A stretch of DNA of 64,000 bases, from positions 1-64,000 of the forward strand of contig NZ_WNJP01000001.1 in assembly GCF_009733735.1 (NCBI RefSeq), in the 5' to 3' direction. The translations under genes were made by a program, and so were the position numbers. Of the stretch, positions 23,649 through 32,755 are shown piece by piece (the stretch's first letter is position 1; each line of letters starts with the position of its first letter). Under the pieces are notes generated by a model that saw only the letters and a list, made by a program, of their open reading frames with translations, was not told the DNA's origin and did no database searches. This stretch comes from Sandarakinorhabdus oryzae (GTDB taxonomy: Bacteria; Pseudomonadota; Alphaproteobacteria; Sphingomonadales; Sphingomonadaceae).

Positions 23649-24219
23649 GAAGCTCAACCCCCGCATGCAGACCCTGTATGCCGAGACGGTCCGCCCGAAG
23701 ATGGTGGAACTGTTTGGCTACAAGAATCTGATGGAAGTGCCGAAGATCGAGAAGATCGTGCTCAACATGGGCGTCGGCGAAGCCACCCAGGACAAGAAGA
23801 AGGTCGAGCAGGCTGCCGGTGAAATGGCCCTGATCGCTGGCCAGAAGCCGGTGATCTGCCGCGCCAAGAAGTCGGTCGCGCAGTTCAAGCTGCGTGAAGG
23901 CATGCCGATCGGCTGCAAGGTCACGCTGCGCCGCGAGCGCATGTATGAGTTCCTTGACCGCTTCGTCACGATCGCGCTGCCGCGCGTGAAGGATTTCCGT
24001 GGGCTTTCCGCCAAGTCGTTCGATGGCCGTGGCAATTATGCCTGCGGTATCAAGGAACAGCTGATCTTCCCGGAGATCAACTATGACCGGATCGAGAAGA
24101 TCCGCGGCATGGACATCATCGTCACCACGACGGCCAAGACCGACGAGGAAGCCCGCGCCCTGCTGGCGCTGTTCGGTTTCCCGTTCGTTGGCTACACCCT
24201 CGAAAAGAAGGCGGCCTGA
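23641..24219 (+). CDS. rplE: 50S ribosomal protein L5
   Basis: 192 residues. L5 binds 5S rRNA and contacts the P-site t[22 protein letters not shown] near the N-terminus and [20 protein letters not shown] in the middle are diagnostic. It overlaps rplX by 8 bp and lies 3 bp before rpsN. The length is typical of alphaproteobacteria. Confidence 0.99.
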   Translation: MAEKLNPRMQTLYAETVRPKMVELFGYKNLMEVPKIEKIVLNMGVGEATQDKKKVEQAAGEMALIAGQKPVICRAKKSVAQFKLREGMPIGCKVTLRRERMYEFLDRFVTIALPRVKDFRGLSAKSFDGRGNYACGIKEQLIFPEINYDRIEKIRGMDIIVTTTAKTDEEARALLALFGFPFVGYTLEKKAA

Positions 24220-24222
24220 GCC

Positions 24223-24528
24223 ATGGCGAAGCTTTCGATGATCAACAAGAACGAGCGTCGCAAGGCGCTGGTTGTGAAGTACGCCGGCAAATATGCCGTG
24301 CTCAAGGCGATCGCCAACGACGAGAGCCGTTCCGATGAGGAGCGTCTGATGGCCCGCCTGAAGATGGCCGAGCTGCCGCGCAACGCGAACCCGACCCGGG
24401 TGCGCAACCGCTGCGAGCTGACCGGCCGTCCGCGCGCCTATTACCGCAAGTTCAAGCTTTCGCGCGTCATGCTGCGGGAACTGGCCAACAAGGGCCTGAT
24501 TCCCGGTGTGACCAAGTCGAGCTGGTAA
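24223..24528 (+). CDS. rpsN: 30S ribosomal protein S14 (zinc-free type)
   Basis: 101 residues, the long zinc-free form: the C-terminal region [20 protein letters not shown] has no pair of CxxC motifs. S14 is in the 30S head near the A site. The ending [11 protein letters not shown] is typical of alphaproteobacteria. It is 3 bp after rplE and 10 bp before rpsH. Confidence 0.99.
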   Translation: MAKLSMINKNERRKALVVKYAGKYAVLKAIANDESRSDEERLMARLKMAELPRNANPTRVRNRCELTGRPRAYYRKFKLSRVMLRELANKGLIPGVTKSSW

Positions 24529-24538
24529 GGATAGCCCG

Positions 24539-24934
24539 ATGTCGATGTCTGATCCTCTGGGCGATATGCTCACCCGGATCCGGAACGGCCAGCAGGCCCG
24601 CAAGGATTCGATCGTCACCCCCGCTTCCAAGCTGCGTGCGCGCGTGCTGGATGTTCTGCAGCGCGAAGGCTATATCCGTGGCTATGCCCCGGTGCTTGAT
24701 GGCGCCCACCAGAATCTGCGGATCGACCTGAAATATTTCGAAGGTCGTCCCGCCATCCAGCACCTTGCCCGCGTGTCGAAGCCCGGCCGCCGCGTCTACA
24801 GCGGTTCGACCGAGCTTCCACGCGTCCGCAACGGCCTGGGCATCACCATTGTTTCGACGCCCCAGGGCGTTCTTTCCGACGCGGAAGCGCGCGAGAAGAA
24901 CGTGGGCGGCGAAGTCCTCTGCCAGGTGTTCTGA
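24539..24934 (+). CDS. rpsH: 30S ribosomal protein S8
   Basis: 131 residues. S8 is a primary 16S rRNA binder and the classical repressor of the spc operon. [20 protein letters not shown] at the start and [19 protein letters not shown] near the end mark it. AAGGA seven bases before supports the ATG at 24539 over the second ATG two codons later. It is followed by rplF after 2 bp. Confidence 0.99.
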   Translation: MSMSDPLGDMLTRIRNGQQARKDSIVTPASKLRARVLDVLQREGYIRGYAPVLDGAHQNLRIDLKYFEGRPAIQHLARVSKPGRRVYSGSTELPRVRNGLGITIVSTPQGVLSDAEAREKNVGGEVLCQVF

Positions 24935-24936
24935 CC

Positions 24937-25470
24937 ATGTCGCGCATCGGTAAAAAACCCGTCGCCGTTCCGGCCGGCGTCACCGCCACCATCAATGATC
25001 GCATCCTGGTGGTCAAAGGCCCCAAGGGCGAGCTGTCGATGCCGCTGGTGGATGACATCAGCTACACCATCGACGCTGGCCAGATCGCGGTGCTGCCGGC
25101 ATCGGACACCAAGCGCGCCCGTGCCTTCTGGGGCATGCAGCGCACGATGGTGAACAACCTCGTCACTGGCGTGGCCGACGGCTTCACCAAGGTGCTCGAA
25201 ATCACCGGCGTCGGCTATCGCGCCTCGGTGCAGGGCAGCAACCTGAAGCTGCAGCTGGGCTACAGCCACGACGTGGATTTCCCGATCCCGGCCGGCATCA
25301 CCATCAAGACGCCTGACCCGACGACCGTTGAAATCAGCGGTTCCGACAAGCAGCGCGTTGGCCAGGTTGCCGCCGAGATCCGCCGCTGGCGCAAGCCCGA
25401 GCCCTACAAGGGCAAGGGCATCAAGTACCGCGGCGAGTTCATCTTCCGGAAGGAAGGGAAGAAGAAATGA
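24937..25470 (+). CDS. rplF: 50S ribosomal protein L6
   Basis: 177 residues. L6 sits near the GTPase-associated centre and the sarcin-ricin loop. [20 protein letters not shown] at the start and the C-terminal [20 protein letters not shown] are conserved. Its stop overlaps the rplR start by 4 bp (ATGA), another coupled joint. Confidence 0.99.
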   Translation: MSRIGKKPVAVPAGVTATINDRILVVKGPKGELSMPLVDDISYTIDAGQIAVLPASDTKRARAFWGMQRTMVNNLVTGVADGFTKVLEITGVGYRASVQGSNLKLQLGYSHDVDFPIPAGITIKTPDPTTVEISGSDKQRVGQVAAEIRRWRKPEPYKGKGIKYRGEFIFRKEGKKK

Positions 25471-25820
25471 GCAAGCTCACCCCCTTCGAGCAGCGTCGTC
25501 GCCGCGTGCGCACGGCGATCCGCCTCAAGAGCAGCGGCCGTCCGCGCCTGTCGGTGCACCGGTCGTCGCAGCACATCTATGCGCAGATCATCGACGACAC
25601 CAATGGTGTCACCCTCGCCGCCGCCTCCACCCTGGAGAAGGATGTGCGCGGGGCGACCGGCGCCACCACCGACGCAGCCGCGGCGGTGGGCAAGCGCCTG
25701 GCCGAGCGTGCCAAGGCGGCCGGTGTGTCGGCCGTGGTGTTCGACCGTGGCGGTTTCCTCTTCCATGGTCGCGTGAAAGCGCTGGCCGATGGCGCCCGCG
25801 AAGGCGGGCTGGAGTTCTGA
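25467..25820 (+). CDS. rplR: 50S ribosomal protein L18
   Basis: 117 residues. L18 binds 5S rRNA with L5. The core [20 protein letters not shown] and the C-terminal [20 protein letters not shown] are diagnostic. The N-terminus is basic as usual. It overlaps rplF by 4 bp and ends one base before the rpsE start codon. Confidence 0.99.
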   Translation: MSKLTPFEQRRRRVRTAIRLKSSGRPRLSVHRSSQHIYAQIIDDTNGVTLAAASTLEKDVRGATGATTDAAAAVGKRLAERAKAAGVSAVVFDRGGFLFHGRVKALADGAREGGLEF

Positions 25821-25821
25821 G

Positions 25822-26535
25822 ATGAGCGATGAAATCGAAGTGACCGGCGCAGCGCCGGAAGCCGAAGGCCGCGGGCCTGGTGGTGGTCGGGGCCGTGGTC
25901 GTGGTGGCCCCGGTGGTGATCGCCGTGGCGGCCCCGGCGGCAACCGTCGTGACGGTGACCGCAACAAGCGCGGCCGTGACAACAACGCCGAACCTGCCGG
26001 TGAAGAGCTGATCGAAAAGCTCGTCCACATCAACCGCGTCTCCAAGACCGTGAAGGGCGGCAAGCGCTTCGGCTTTGCAGCCCTGGTCGTGGTGGGTGAC
26101 GGCAAGGGCCGCGTCGGCTTCGGCCACGGCAAGGCCCGCGAAGTGCCGGAAGCCATCGCCAAGGCCACCGCCGCCGCCAAGAAGGCGATGGTGCGCGTGC
26201 CGCTGCGCGATGGCCGCACCCTGCACCATGATGGCTTCGGCCATTTCGGCGCCGGCAAGGTCTATGTGCGCTCGGCCACGCAGGGCACCGGCATCATCGC
26301 CGGTGGTCCGATGCGCGCCGTGTTCGAATCGCTGGGTGTTGCCGACGTGGTCACCAAGTCGGTGGGCACCAACAACCCCTACAACATGATCCGTGCCACC
26401 TTCGCGGCGCTGGTCGGCCAGACCAGCCCGAAGAGCGTCGCCCAGCGTCGCGGCAAGAAGGTGGTGGATCTGCTGTCGCGCCGTGGCGACGTTTCGGCCA
26501 AGCAGGCCGAAGCCGACGCCGAAGCGGTGGCGTGA
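25822..26535 (+). CDS. rpsE: 30S ribosomal protein S5 with Gly/Arg-rich N-terminal extension
   Basis: 237 residues from the ATG at 25822, about 70 longer than E. coli S5. S5 guards decoding accuracy. The core ([20 protein letters not shown] onward, from about residue 69) is normal, with [19 protein letters not shown] in the C-terminal half. The first 65 residues are a low-complexity stretch with repeated [10 protein letters not shown] and RRD units, an RGG-like tail likely to bind RNA loosely. I recall similar tails in sphingomonad S5 proteins. The ORF could start further upstream, but that part lies inside rplR. Confidence 0.98.
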   Translation: MSDEIEVTGAAPEAEGRGPGGGRGRGRGGPGGDRRGGPGGNRRDGDRNKRGRDNNAEPAGEELIEKLVHINRVSKTVKGGKRFGFAALVVVGDGKGRVGFGHGKAREVPEAIAKATAAAKKAMVRVPLRDGRTLHHDGFGHFGAGKVYVRSATQGTGIIAGGPMRAVFESLGVADVVTKSVGTNNPYNMIRATFAALVGQTSPKSVAQRRGKKVVDLLSRRGDVSAKQAEADAEAVA

Positions 26536-26546
26536 GGAGAGGCACG

Positions 26547-26729
26547 ATGGCCAAGCTGAAAGTCACCCAGATCGGTTCGCCGATCCGCCGCACCCCGATC
26601 CAGGAAAAGAACCTGATCGGGCTCGGCCTCAACAAGATGCACCGCAGCCGCGAGCATGTCGATACGCCGGAAATCCGGGGCATGATCAAGAAGGTGGCGC
26701 ATCTGGTGAAGGTCGAAAGCGTCGCCTGA
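26547..26729 (+). CDS. rpmD: 50S ribosomal protein L30
   Basis: 60 residues from the ATG at 26547, preceded by GAGGAGAGG. L30 is a small surface protein of the large subunit. [20 protein letters not shown] and [20 protein letters not shown] cover most of it and match the family. It is followed by a strong hairpin and rplO. Confidence 0.99.
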   Translation: MAKLKVTQIGSPIRRTPIQEKNLIGLGLNKMHRSREHVDTPEIRGMIKKVAHLVKVESVA

Positions 26730-26743
26730 TCCCTTGATTGCCG

Positions 26744-26785
26744 CCCGCCAACCCGGCCCCTGCCGGGCTGGCGGGCGTTTCCCTT
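26744..26785 (+). terminator. Terminator-like hairpin inside the spc operon
   Basis: GCCCGCCA pairs with TGGCGGGC; inside it CCCGGC pairs with GCCGGG around a 3-base loop, with one A/C mismatch between the two stems. GTTTCCCTT follows at once. The 14-pair stem lies between rpmD and rplO, where no terminator is expected, 40 bp before the rplO start. It may attenuate the distal genes rplO-secY-adk or protect the upstream mRNA from decay. Confidence 0.6.
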
Positions 26786-26815
26786 CCAGCGCGTAAGCGA
26801 AAGCGAGTGCATCCC

Positions 26816-27355
26816 ATGACCACCAAGCTCAACGACCTCCACGACAATCCTGGCGCCCGCAAGAAGCGCGTGCGCGTCGGCCGCGGCATCGGTTCCGGTG
26901 TCGGCAAGACCGCCGGTCGCGGCCAGAAGGGCCAGACCAGCCGTTCGGGCGTCTCGATCAACGGCTTCGAAGGCGGCCAGATGCCGCTGCACATGCGCAT
27001 CCCGAAGCGCGGCTTCAACAACATCTTCCGCAAGGATTATGCCGTGCTCAACCTGGGCACGCTGCAGGCCGCCATCGATGCCGGCAAGCTCGATGCCAAG
27101 ACGCTCATCGACGCCGATGCGCTGGTTGCCGCCAAGGTGCTGACCAATGCCCGTGATGGCGTGCGCCTGCTCGGTGTCGGCGCGCTGACGGCCAAGGTGA
27201 AGCTGAAGCTCGCCGGTGCCTCGGCCTCGGCCAAGGCCGCCGTGGAAGCCGCTGGCGGTTCGATCGAGCTGCCGGCGCCGGCCCCGGCGCCGCTGAGCAA
27301 GGACGAGCAAAAGGCCGCCCGTGCGGCGGCGCGCGCTGCCAAGGCTGCCAAGTAA
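26816..27355 (+). CDS. rplO: 50S ribosomal protein L15
   Basis: 179 residues from the ATG at 26816. L15 is a late-assembly protein of the large subunit. [20 protein letters not shown] and [20 protein letters not shown] near the start are diagnostic. The tail after about residue 145 is an Ala/Lys-rich extension ([12 protein letters not shown]), common in alphaproteobacterial L15. The ORF extends upstream, but those codons read through the terminator-like hairpin and are not part of the gene. Confidence 0.99.
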   Translation: MTTKLNDLHDNPGARKKRVRVGRGIGSGVGKTAGRGQKGQTSRSGVSINGFEGGQMPLHMRIPKRGFNNIFRKDYAVLNLGTLQAAIDAGKLDAKTLIDADALVAAKVLTNARDGVRLLGVGALTAKVKLKLAGASASAKAAVEAAGGSIELPAPAPAPLSKDEQKAARAAARAAKAAK

Positions 27356-27464
27356 TCCACGAATTGGGTCAATCGACCCCATGGCAATTGCGCCGCGTGT
27401 CGCCTACATGGGACGGACATGCGGCGCTTTGCCGTTTCAGACCATCTTGATCAGGTAGGGTTTC

Positions 27465-28817
27465 ATGGCGTCTGCCGCCGAACAAATGGCCGCGAACCTG
27501 TCGTTCGCCAACTTCTCCAAGGCCACCGAGCTGAAGAACCGCATCTGGTTCACGCTGGGTGCGCTGATCGTGTTCCGGCTGATCAGCTTCGTGCCGCTGC
27601 CCGGCATCGATCCGCTGGCGCTGTCGAGCCTGTTCAACCAGACCCGTGGCGGCGTGCTCGATTTCTTCAACATGTTCTCCGGCGGCGCGCTGGAGCGCAT
27701 GAGCCTGATCGCGCTGGGCGTCACGCCCTACATCACCGCCTCGATCGTGGTCCAGCTGCTGACCAGCCTGATCCCCAGCTTCATGAGCCTGAAGAAGGAA
27801 GGCGAGGCCGGTCGCAAGACGCTGAACCAGTACACGCGCTATGGCACCGTGTTCCTCACCGTCGTGCAGGGCTATGGCATCGCGCTCGGCCTTGAAGGCT
27901 GGGGCGCCGGCCAGGGCGTCTCTGCCGTCATCGATCCGGGCTGGTTCTTCCGCATCTCCACGGTGATCTCGCTGCTGGGCGGCACCATGTTCCTGATGTG
28001 GCTGGGCGAACAGATCACCAGCCGCGGCATCGGCAACGGCATCTCGCTGATCATCATGGCCGGCATCGTCGCGCATTTCCCGACCGCCGTCGGCACGCTG
28101 TTCGAACAGGGCCGCACCGGTGCCCTCTCCACGGGCTTCGTGCTGCTGGTCGGCATCGTGGCGCTGGCCACCATCGGCTTCATCTGCCTGATGGAGCGGG
28201 CGCAGCGAAAGATCCTGATCCAGTATCCCAAGCGCCAGATGGGCAACCGCATGTTCCAGGGGGATTCGAGCTTCCTGCCGCTGAAGCTCAACACCTCGGG
28301 CGTCATCCCGCCGATCTTTGCCAGCTCGCTGCTGCTGATGCCGCTCACGGTGGCGCAGTTCTTCAGCCAGCGCGGCAACATGCCGGAATGGCTGACCACG
28401 GTGACCACCGCCCTGCAGCACGGCGCGCCGCTCTACATGTTCCTCTATGCCGCCGGCATCATCTTCTTCAGCTTCTTCTACACCGCCGTGGTGTTCAACC
28501 CGGACGAGACGGCCGAGAATCTGAAGAAGTACGGCGGCTTCGTGCCGGGCATAAGGCCGGGCACTCGCACGTCGGAGTATCTCGATTTCGTGCTGACCCG
28601 GCTGACGGTGATTGGCGCTGCTTACCTGACGCTGATCTGCCTGCTGCCGGAATTCCTGATCAGCGAGCTGAAGGTGCCCTTCTATTTCGGCGGCACCTCG
28701 CTGCTGATCGTCGTCAATGTCACGATGGACACGGTGGCCCAGATCCAGAGCCATCTTCTGGCCCATCAATATGAGGGACTCATCAAGAAGTCCAAACTCA
28801 GGGGGAACCGCCGTTGA
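27465..28817 (+). CDS. secY: Protein translocase channel subunit SecY
   Basis: 450 residues with ten membrane helices. SecY is the channel of Sec[23 protein letters not shown] (helix 2 region), [20 protein letters not shown] and [20 protein letters not shown] are family landmarks. The cytoplasmic loop with [10 protein letters not shown], which contacts SecA, is present. Its stop codon lies inside the overlap with the adk TTG start, so adk is probably coupled to secY. The spacing of 109 bp from rplO is the largest in this part of the operon. Confidence 0.99.
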   Translation: MASAAEQMAANLSFANFSKATELKNRIWFTLGALIVFRLISFVPLPGIDPLALSSLFNQTRGGVLDFFNMFSGGALERMSLIALGVTPYITASIVVQLLTSLIPSFMSLKKEGEAGRKTLNQYTRYGTVFLTVVQGYGIALGLEGWGAGQGVSAVIDPGWFFRISTVISLLGGTMFLMWLGEQITSRGIGNGISLIIMAGIVAHFPTAVGTLFEQGRTGALSTGFVLLVGIVALATIGFICLMERAQRKILIQYPKRQMGNRMFQGDSSFLPLKLNTSGVIPPIFASSLLLMPLTVAQFFSQRGNMPEWLTTVTTALQHGAPLYMFLYAAGIIFFSFFYTAVVFNPDETAENLKKYGGFVPGIRPGTRTSEYLDFVLTRLTVIGAAYLTLICLLPEFLISELKVPFYFGGTSLLIVVNVTMDTVAQIQSHLLAHQYEGLIKKSKLRGNRR

Positions 28818-29461
28818 ATCTGATCCTGCTGGGTCCGCCGGGGGCGGGCAAGGGCACCCAGGCCAGCCGCCTCGTCAAGGAGCGCGGCATGGTGCAGTTG
28901 TCGACCGGTGACATGCTGCGCGCCGCGGTTGCGGCCGGCACGCCGGTCGGCCTCGCCGCCAAGGCCGTGATGGATGCCGGCGGCCTCGTTTCGGACGAGA
29001 TCGTCAACGGCATCTTGTCGGAACGGCTTGACCAGCCCGACGCCCGGGCCGGCTTCATCCTCGATGGCTATCCGCGCACCGACGTGCAGGCCGATGCGCT
29101 CGACGCCATGCTGTCGGGCAAGGGCCTGGCGCTCGATCATGTCATCGAGCTGGTGGTGGACGAGGACGCGCTGGTCGATCGCATCACCGGCCGCTTCACC
29201 TGCGCCAAGTGCGGCGAGGGCTATCACGACCGCTACAAGCTGCCGGCGGTGGCCGGCGTCTGTGATGTCTGCGGCTCCAGCGAATTCAAGCGCCGCGCCG
29301 ATGACAATGCCGATACGGTGCGCCAGCGCATGCTGGAGTATCGCGCCAAGACCGCGCCGATCATTCCGCATTATGAAGGCCGCGGTATTGTTTCGCGTGT
29401 CGATGGCATGGCCAACATGGATGATGTTGCCGCCGCCATCGATGCCATTGTCGACGCATGA
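28814..29461 (+). CDS. adk: Adenylate kinase, zinc-type LID
   Basis: 215 residues, long form. Adenylate kinase balances ATP, ADP and AMP. The P-loop [12 protein letters not shown] is at residues 4-15, and the AMP-site motif DGYPRT is in the middle. The LID carries CAKC and CDVC, a four-cysteine zinc site seen in Gram-positive and some alphaproteobacterial enzymes. The start is TTG inside the secY stop region (TTGA overlap), which is unusual but fixed by the conserved N-terminus. Confidence 0.98.
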   Translation: MNLILLGPPGAGKGTQASRLVKERGMVQLSTGDMLRAAVAAGTPVGLAAKAVMDAGGLVSDEIVNGILSERLDQPDARAGFILDGYPRTDVQADALDAMLSGKGLALDHVIELVVDEDALVDRITGRFTCAKCGEGYHDRYKLPAVAGVCDVCGSSEFKRRADDNADTVRQRMLEYRAKTAPIIPHYEGRGIVSRVDGMANMDDVAAAIDAIVDA

Positions 29462-29482
29462 TTGTCATGCCGTGGCGCCGGC

Positions 29483-29510
29483 TTGACTTTCCGGCGACTC
29501 GCGGCTAACC
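29483..29510 (+). promoter_or_regulatory. Possible promoter of the alpha operon
   Basis: TTGACT and CTAACC are 16 bases apart, the same layout as the candidate in front of rpsL. It lies in the 168-bp gap between adk and rpsM, upstream of rpsM-rpsK-rpoA-rplQ. Motif likeness is the only evidence. Confidence 0.35.
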
Positions 29511-29629
29511 CCCGCACTTCCGTTCATTCGGATGCGCAGAACCGGCGGCCCATAGGGGCGGTCGGCATATTGCTTTGAGATGGCGACATCTTGCCCAGGG
29601 TCGCCGTGGAGCATGAAAGGAACACGACT

Positions 29630-29998
29630 GTGGCACGTATTGCGGGTGTGAACATCCCGACCAACAAGCGCGTGGAGATCGCGCTCACCTACATCCACGG
29701 CATCGGCCGCACCACCGCCAGCCGCCTGGCCGCCGAGCTCGGCTTCCCGCCGGAGCGCCGCGTGCAGGAACTGACCGACGCCGAGATCCTGTTGATCCGT
29801 GAAAAGATCGACCGTGAACTGACCGTGGAAGGCGATCTGCGTCGCCAGAACGCGATGAACATCAAGCGCCTGATGGACCTGGCCTGCTATCGCGGCCTGC
29901 GTCACCGCAAGGGGCTCCCCGTGCGCGGCCAGCGCACCCACACCAACGCCCGCACCCGCAAGGGCAAGGCCAAGCCGATCGCCGGCAAGAAGAAGTAA
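29630..29998 (+). CDS. rpsM: 30S ribosomal protein S13
   Basis: 122 residues from the GTG at 29630, with AAAGGA upstream. The frame runs further upstream but conservation begins at [21 protein letters not shown]13 bridges the subunits at the head. The C-terminal [20 protein letters not shown] is diagnostic. It opens the alpha operon rpsM-rpsK-rpoA-rplQ. No rpmJ or infA lies between secY and rpsM, as is usual in alphaproteobacteria. Confidence 0.99.
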   Translation: MARIAGVNIPTNKRVEIALTYIHGIGRTTASRLAAELGFPPERRVQELTDAEILLIREKIDRELTVEGDLRRQNAMNIKRLMDLACYRGLRHRKGLPVRGQRTHTNARTRKGKAKPIAGKKK

Positions 29999-30049
29999 GC
30001 GCGTCACCGCTGCTCATCCTCTTCTTCTCATCAGGCAAGGATATCTGAA

Positions 30050-30439
30050 ATGGCTCGCGAAGTTGCTCGCATCAAGCGCAGGGAGCGCAAGAACATCACC
30101 AGCGGTGTTGCCCATGTCAACGCCAGCTTCAACAACACCATGATCACCATCACCGACGCGCAGGGCAATGCGATTGCCTGGTCGTCGGCCGGCACGATGG
30201 GCTTCAAGGGCAGCCGCAAGTCGACGCCGTTCGCGGCGCAGATGGCGGCCGAAGACGCCGGCAAGAAGGCCGCCGAACATGGCGTCCGCACGCTGGAAGT
30301 GGAAGTGCGCGGCCCGGGTTCGGGTCGTGAATCGGCGCTGCGTGCCCTGCAGGCGGTGGGCTTCACCATCACGGCGATCCGTGACGTGACGCCGATCCCG
30401 CACAACGGTGTGCGCCCGCCCAAGCGCCGCCGCGTCTGA
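30050..30439 (+). CDS. rpsK: 30S ribosomal protein S11
   Basis: 129 residues. S11 lines the E-site platform. [20 protein letters not shown], the loop [20 protein letters not shown] and the ending [18 protein letters not shown] are all conserved. An Asn-Gly pair near the C-terminus corresponds to the isoaspartate site known in E. coli S11. It is followed by rpoA after 127 bp, with an imperfect GGCGCC hairpin in between. Confidence 0.99.
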   Translation: MAREVARIKRRERKNITSGVAHVNASFNNTMITITDAQGNAIAWSSAGTMGFKGSRKSTPFAAQMAAEDAGKKAAEHGVRTLEVEVRGPGSGRESALRALQAVGFTITAIRDVTPIPHNGVRPPKRRRV

Positions 30440-30566
30440 TCCGCCTGCCCTGGCGCCGGGCTCCGTTCAGGCGCCCAGCGTATCATTATCCCAACGTGCA
30501 CTGGGACCGGGCAGGTGACGATCTGCTCCTTCCCAGACCCCAGCACTCCAGACCGAGGTGAACCCC

Positions 30567-31616
30567 GTGGCAGTCATCGCCAAGAACTGGACCGAACTCA
30601 AGAAGCCCAACCGTCTGGAGCAGCGCCCGACGGGTGACGGCAAGCAGAAGGCGGCCTTTGTCGCCGAACCGCTGGAGCGTGGCTTTGGCCTGACGCTGGG
30701 CAATGCCCTGCGCCGCGTGCTGCTGTCGTCGTTGCAGGGTGCTGCCGTCACCGCCATCAAGATCGATGGCGTGCTGCACGAATTCTCCAGCCTGGCTGGC
30801 GTGCGCGAAGACGTGACCGACATCGTGCTGAACATCAAGCAGGTGGCGATCCGCATGGCCGGTGATCAGGCCAAGCGCGTCTATCTGAACGCCACCGGCC
30901 CCGGCCCGGTCACCGCTGGCCAGATCGCCGTCACCGGCGACATGGAAGTGATGAACAAGGATCTGGTGATCTGCACGCTGGACGAAGGCGCCACGCTGAA
31001 CATGGAACTGACGGTGGAAACCGGCAAGGGCTATGTGCCGGCCAGCGCCAACCGTCCGGCCGATGCGCCGATCGGCCTGGTGCCGGTCGATGCGCTCTAC
31101 TCGCCGGTGCGTCAGGTCAGCTACAAGGTCGATCCGACCCGCGTGGGCCAGGAACTGGACTATGACAAGCTGACCATCACGGTGGAAACCGATGGCAGCC
31201 TGTCGCCGGAAGACGCGCTCGCCTATGGTGCCAAGATCCTGCAGGACCAGCTCCAGCTGTTCGTGAACTTCGAGGACGCCACCGTGGCCGCCCCGGTCGC
31301 CCATGCCGCCAGCACCGGCGCCGTGGAAGTGGACGACAGCGCCAGCATCAACCGTTACCTGCTCAAGAAGGTGGACGAGTTGGAACTGTCGGTGCGTTCG
31401 GCCAACTGCCTGAAGAACGACAATATCATCTACATCGGCGACCTGGTGCAGAAGACGGAAAGCGAAATGCTGCGCACCCCGAACTTCGGCCGCAAGTCGC
31501 TGAACGAAATCAAGGAAGTGCTGTCCCAGATGGGCCTGCGCCTCGGCATGGAAATTGCCGGTTGGCCGCCGGAGAACATCGAAGAGATGGCGAAGAAGCT
31601 CGAGCAAGAATTTTGA
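30567..31616 (+). CDS. rpoA: RNA polymerase alpha subunit
   Basis: 349 residues from the GTG at 30567. A GTG three codons earlier (30558) is possible, but GAGG eight bases upstream favours the later one and the protein then starts [15 protein letters not shown] as in relatives. The N-terminal domain that dimerises has [20 protein letters not shown] (here with ERGFG). The C-terminal domain that binds DNA and activators has [15 protein letters not shown] and [13 protein letters not shown]. Length and domains are complete. Confidence 0.99.
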   Translation: MAVIAKNWTELKKPNRLEQRPTGDGKQKAAFVAEPLERGFGLTLGNALRRVLLSSLQGAAVTAIKIDGVLHEFSSLAGVREDVTDIVLNIKQVAIRMAGDQAKRVYLNATGPGPVTAGQIAVTGDMEVMNKDLVICTLDEGATLNMELTVETGKGYVPASANRPADAPIGLVPVDALYSPVRQVSYKVDPTRVGQELDYDKLTITVETDGSLSPEDALAYGAKILQDQLQLFVNFEDATVAAPVAHAASTGAVEVDDSASINRYLLKKVDELELSVRSANCLKNDNIIYIGDLVQKTESEMLRTPNFGRKSLNEIKEVLSQMGLRLGMEIAGWPPENIEEMAKKLEQEF

Positions 31617-31624
31617 GTCCTGCA

Positions 31625-31667
31625 GGGCGAGAGCGGCTTCGGCTGCACTCGCCCCTGTCGGCAGGGG
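31625..31667 (+). promoter_or_regulatory. Two overlapping hairpins between rpoA and rplQ
   Basis: GGGCGAG (31625-31631) pairs with CTCGCCC (31648-31654), with an inner stem capped by TTCG. A second hairpin, CCCCTG (31652-31657) with CAGGGG (31662-31667), shares three bases with the first, so both cannot be complete at once. No T-run follows. The arrangement could tune the ratio of rpoA to rplQ messages by pausing or cleavage. Confidence 0.45.
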
Positions 31668-31738
31668 TATCGGCTGACCCCATCATCAGCCTGGTCCGGG
31701 GTACCTGAGACGGCCCCTGAACGAACGGAGTAAGACCC

Positions 31739-32152
31739 ATGCGCCACGGCGTTGCCCACCGCAAACTCGGCCGCACCAGCAGCCATCGCATCGCGATGCT
31801 GCGCAACATGGCCGCCGCCCTGATCAAGCACGAGCAGATCAAGACCACCTTGCCCAAGGCCAAGGAACTGCGCCCCTACGTCGAAAAGCTGGTGACGCTG
31901 GCCAAGACCGGTGGCCTCTCCAACCGCCGCCTCGCCGATGCCCGCCTGGGCGACGACACCCAGCTGATCAAGCTGTTCGACGTGCTGGCTGCGCGCTATG
32001 CCGACCGCCAGGGCGGCTACACCCGCGTCGTCAAGGCTGGCTTCCGCCGTTCGGATGCCACCGCGATGGCGATCATCGAGTTTGTTGACCGCGATGTCGA
32101 CGCCAAGGGCCAGGATTCCGGCCCGGTCGAAACCTTCGGCGACGACGAATAA
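31739..32152 (+). CDS. rplQ: 50S ribosomal protein L17
   Basis: 137 residues. L17 is on the solvent side near the tunnel exit. [20 protein letters not shown] and the motif [20 protein letters not shown] are diagnostic. The tail ([11 protein letters not shown]) is short and acidic. It comes 122 bp after rpoA. secB follows after only 18 bp, so secB is probably read from the same message. Confidence 0.99.
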   Translation: MRHGVAHRKLGRTSSHRIAMLRNMAAALIKHEQIKTTLPKAKELRPYVEKLVTLAKTGGLSNRRLADARLGDDTQLIKLFDVLAARYADRQGGYTRVVKAGFRRSDATAMAIIEFVDRDVDAKGQDSGPVETFGDDE

Positions 32153-32170
32153 GCGCAAAGGATCGCCACC

Positions 32171-32650
32171 ATGGCTGATGAAATCGATCTGGGTGCAAAT
32201 CCCGAAAACGGCTTTGACGATCAGGCCATGCCGCAGGTGGCGATCCTCACCCAGTATGTGAAGGATCTCTCGTTCGAGAACCCGAACGCGCCGGGCAGCC
32301 TGCAGGTCCAGGCCCAGCCGCGCATCGACGTCAACGTTGGCGTCAACGCCCGCAAGGCCGCCGACGACGTCTATGAAGTCGAACTGAAGATCAGCGCCAA
32401 GGCCGACACCGACAGCGGCGCCGCCTTCATGGTGGAGCTGCTCTATGCCGGCCTGTTCGGCCTGAAGAACGTGCCGGAAGAAGCCATCGAGCCTTTCTGC
32501 ATCATCGAAGGCCCGCGCATCCTGTTCCCCTTCGCCCGCCGCATCATTGCCGACGCCGTGCGCGACGGCGGCTTCCCGCCGCTGATGCTCGATCCGATCG
32601 ACTTCGGCGCGCTCTACATGTCCCAGCAGGGGCAGGTTGGAAACGCCTGA
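32171..32650 (+). CDS. secB: Protein-export chaperone SecB
   Basis: 159 residues. SecB is a tetrameric chaperone that holds preproteins unfolded and hands them to SecA through the SecA zinc tail. QYVKDLSFENPNAPGSLQ near residue 28, YEVELKISAKADT in the middle and GPRILFPFARRIIADAVRDG followed by PPLMLDPIDFGALY are conserved. It lies 18 bp after rplQ and is closed by a strong terminator at 32674, which suggests it is the last gene of an extended alpha operon. Confidence 0.97.
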   Translation: MADEIDLGANPENGFDDQAMPQVAILTQYVKDLSFENPNAPGSLQVQAQPRIDVNVGVNARKAADDVYEVELKISAKADTDSGAAFMVELLYAGLFGLKNVPEEAIEPFCIIEGPRILFPFARRIIADAVRDGGFPPLMLDPIDFGALYMSQQGQVGNA

Positions 32651-32673
32651 GGCGTTGCCATCGGAACATGAAG

Positions 32674-32703
32674 CGGGCGGCCTTCGGGTCGCCCGTTTTC
32701 GTT
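32674..32703 (+). terminator. Intrinsic terminator after secB
   Basis: CGGGCGGCC pairs with GGTCGCCCG (one G-U pair) around a TTCG tetraloop, then TTTTCGTTT. This is a textbook rho-independent terminator. It lies 23 bp after the secB stop and 52 bp before murJ. Confidence 0.88.
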
Positions 32704-32755
32704 TGGGCGCTGCCGCCTTGCACTTTCCGCCTCAGGCCCTAATCCGTCAGGCGCA

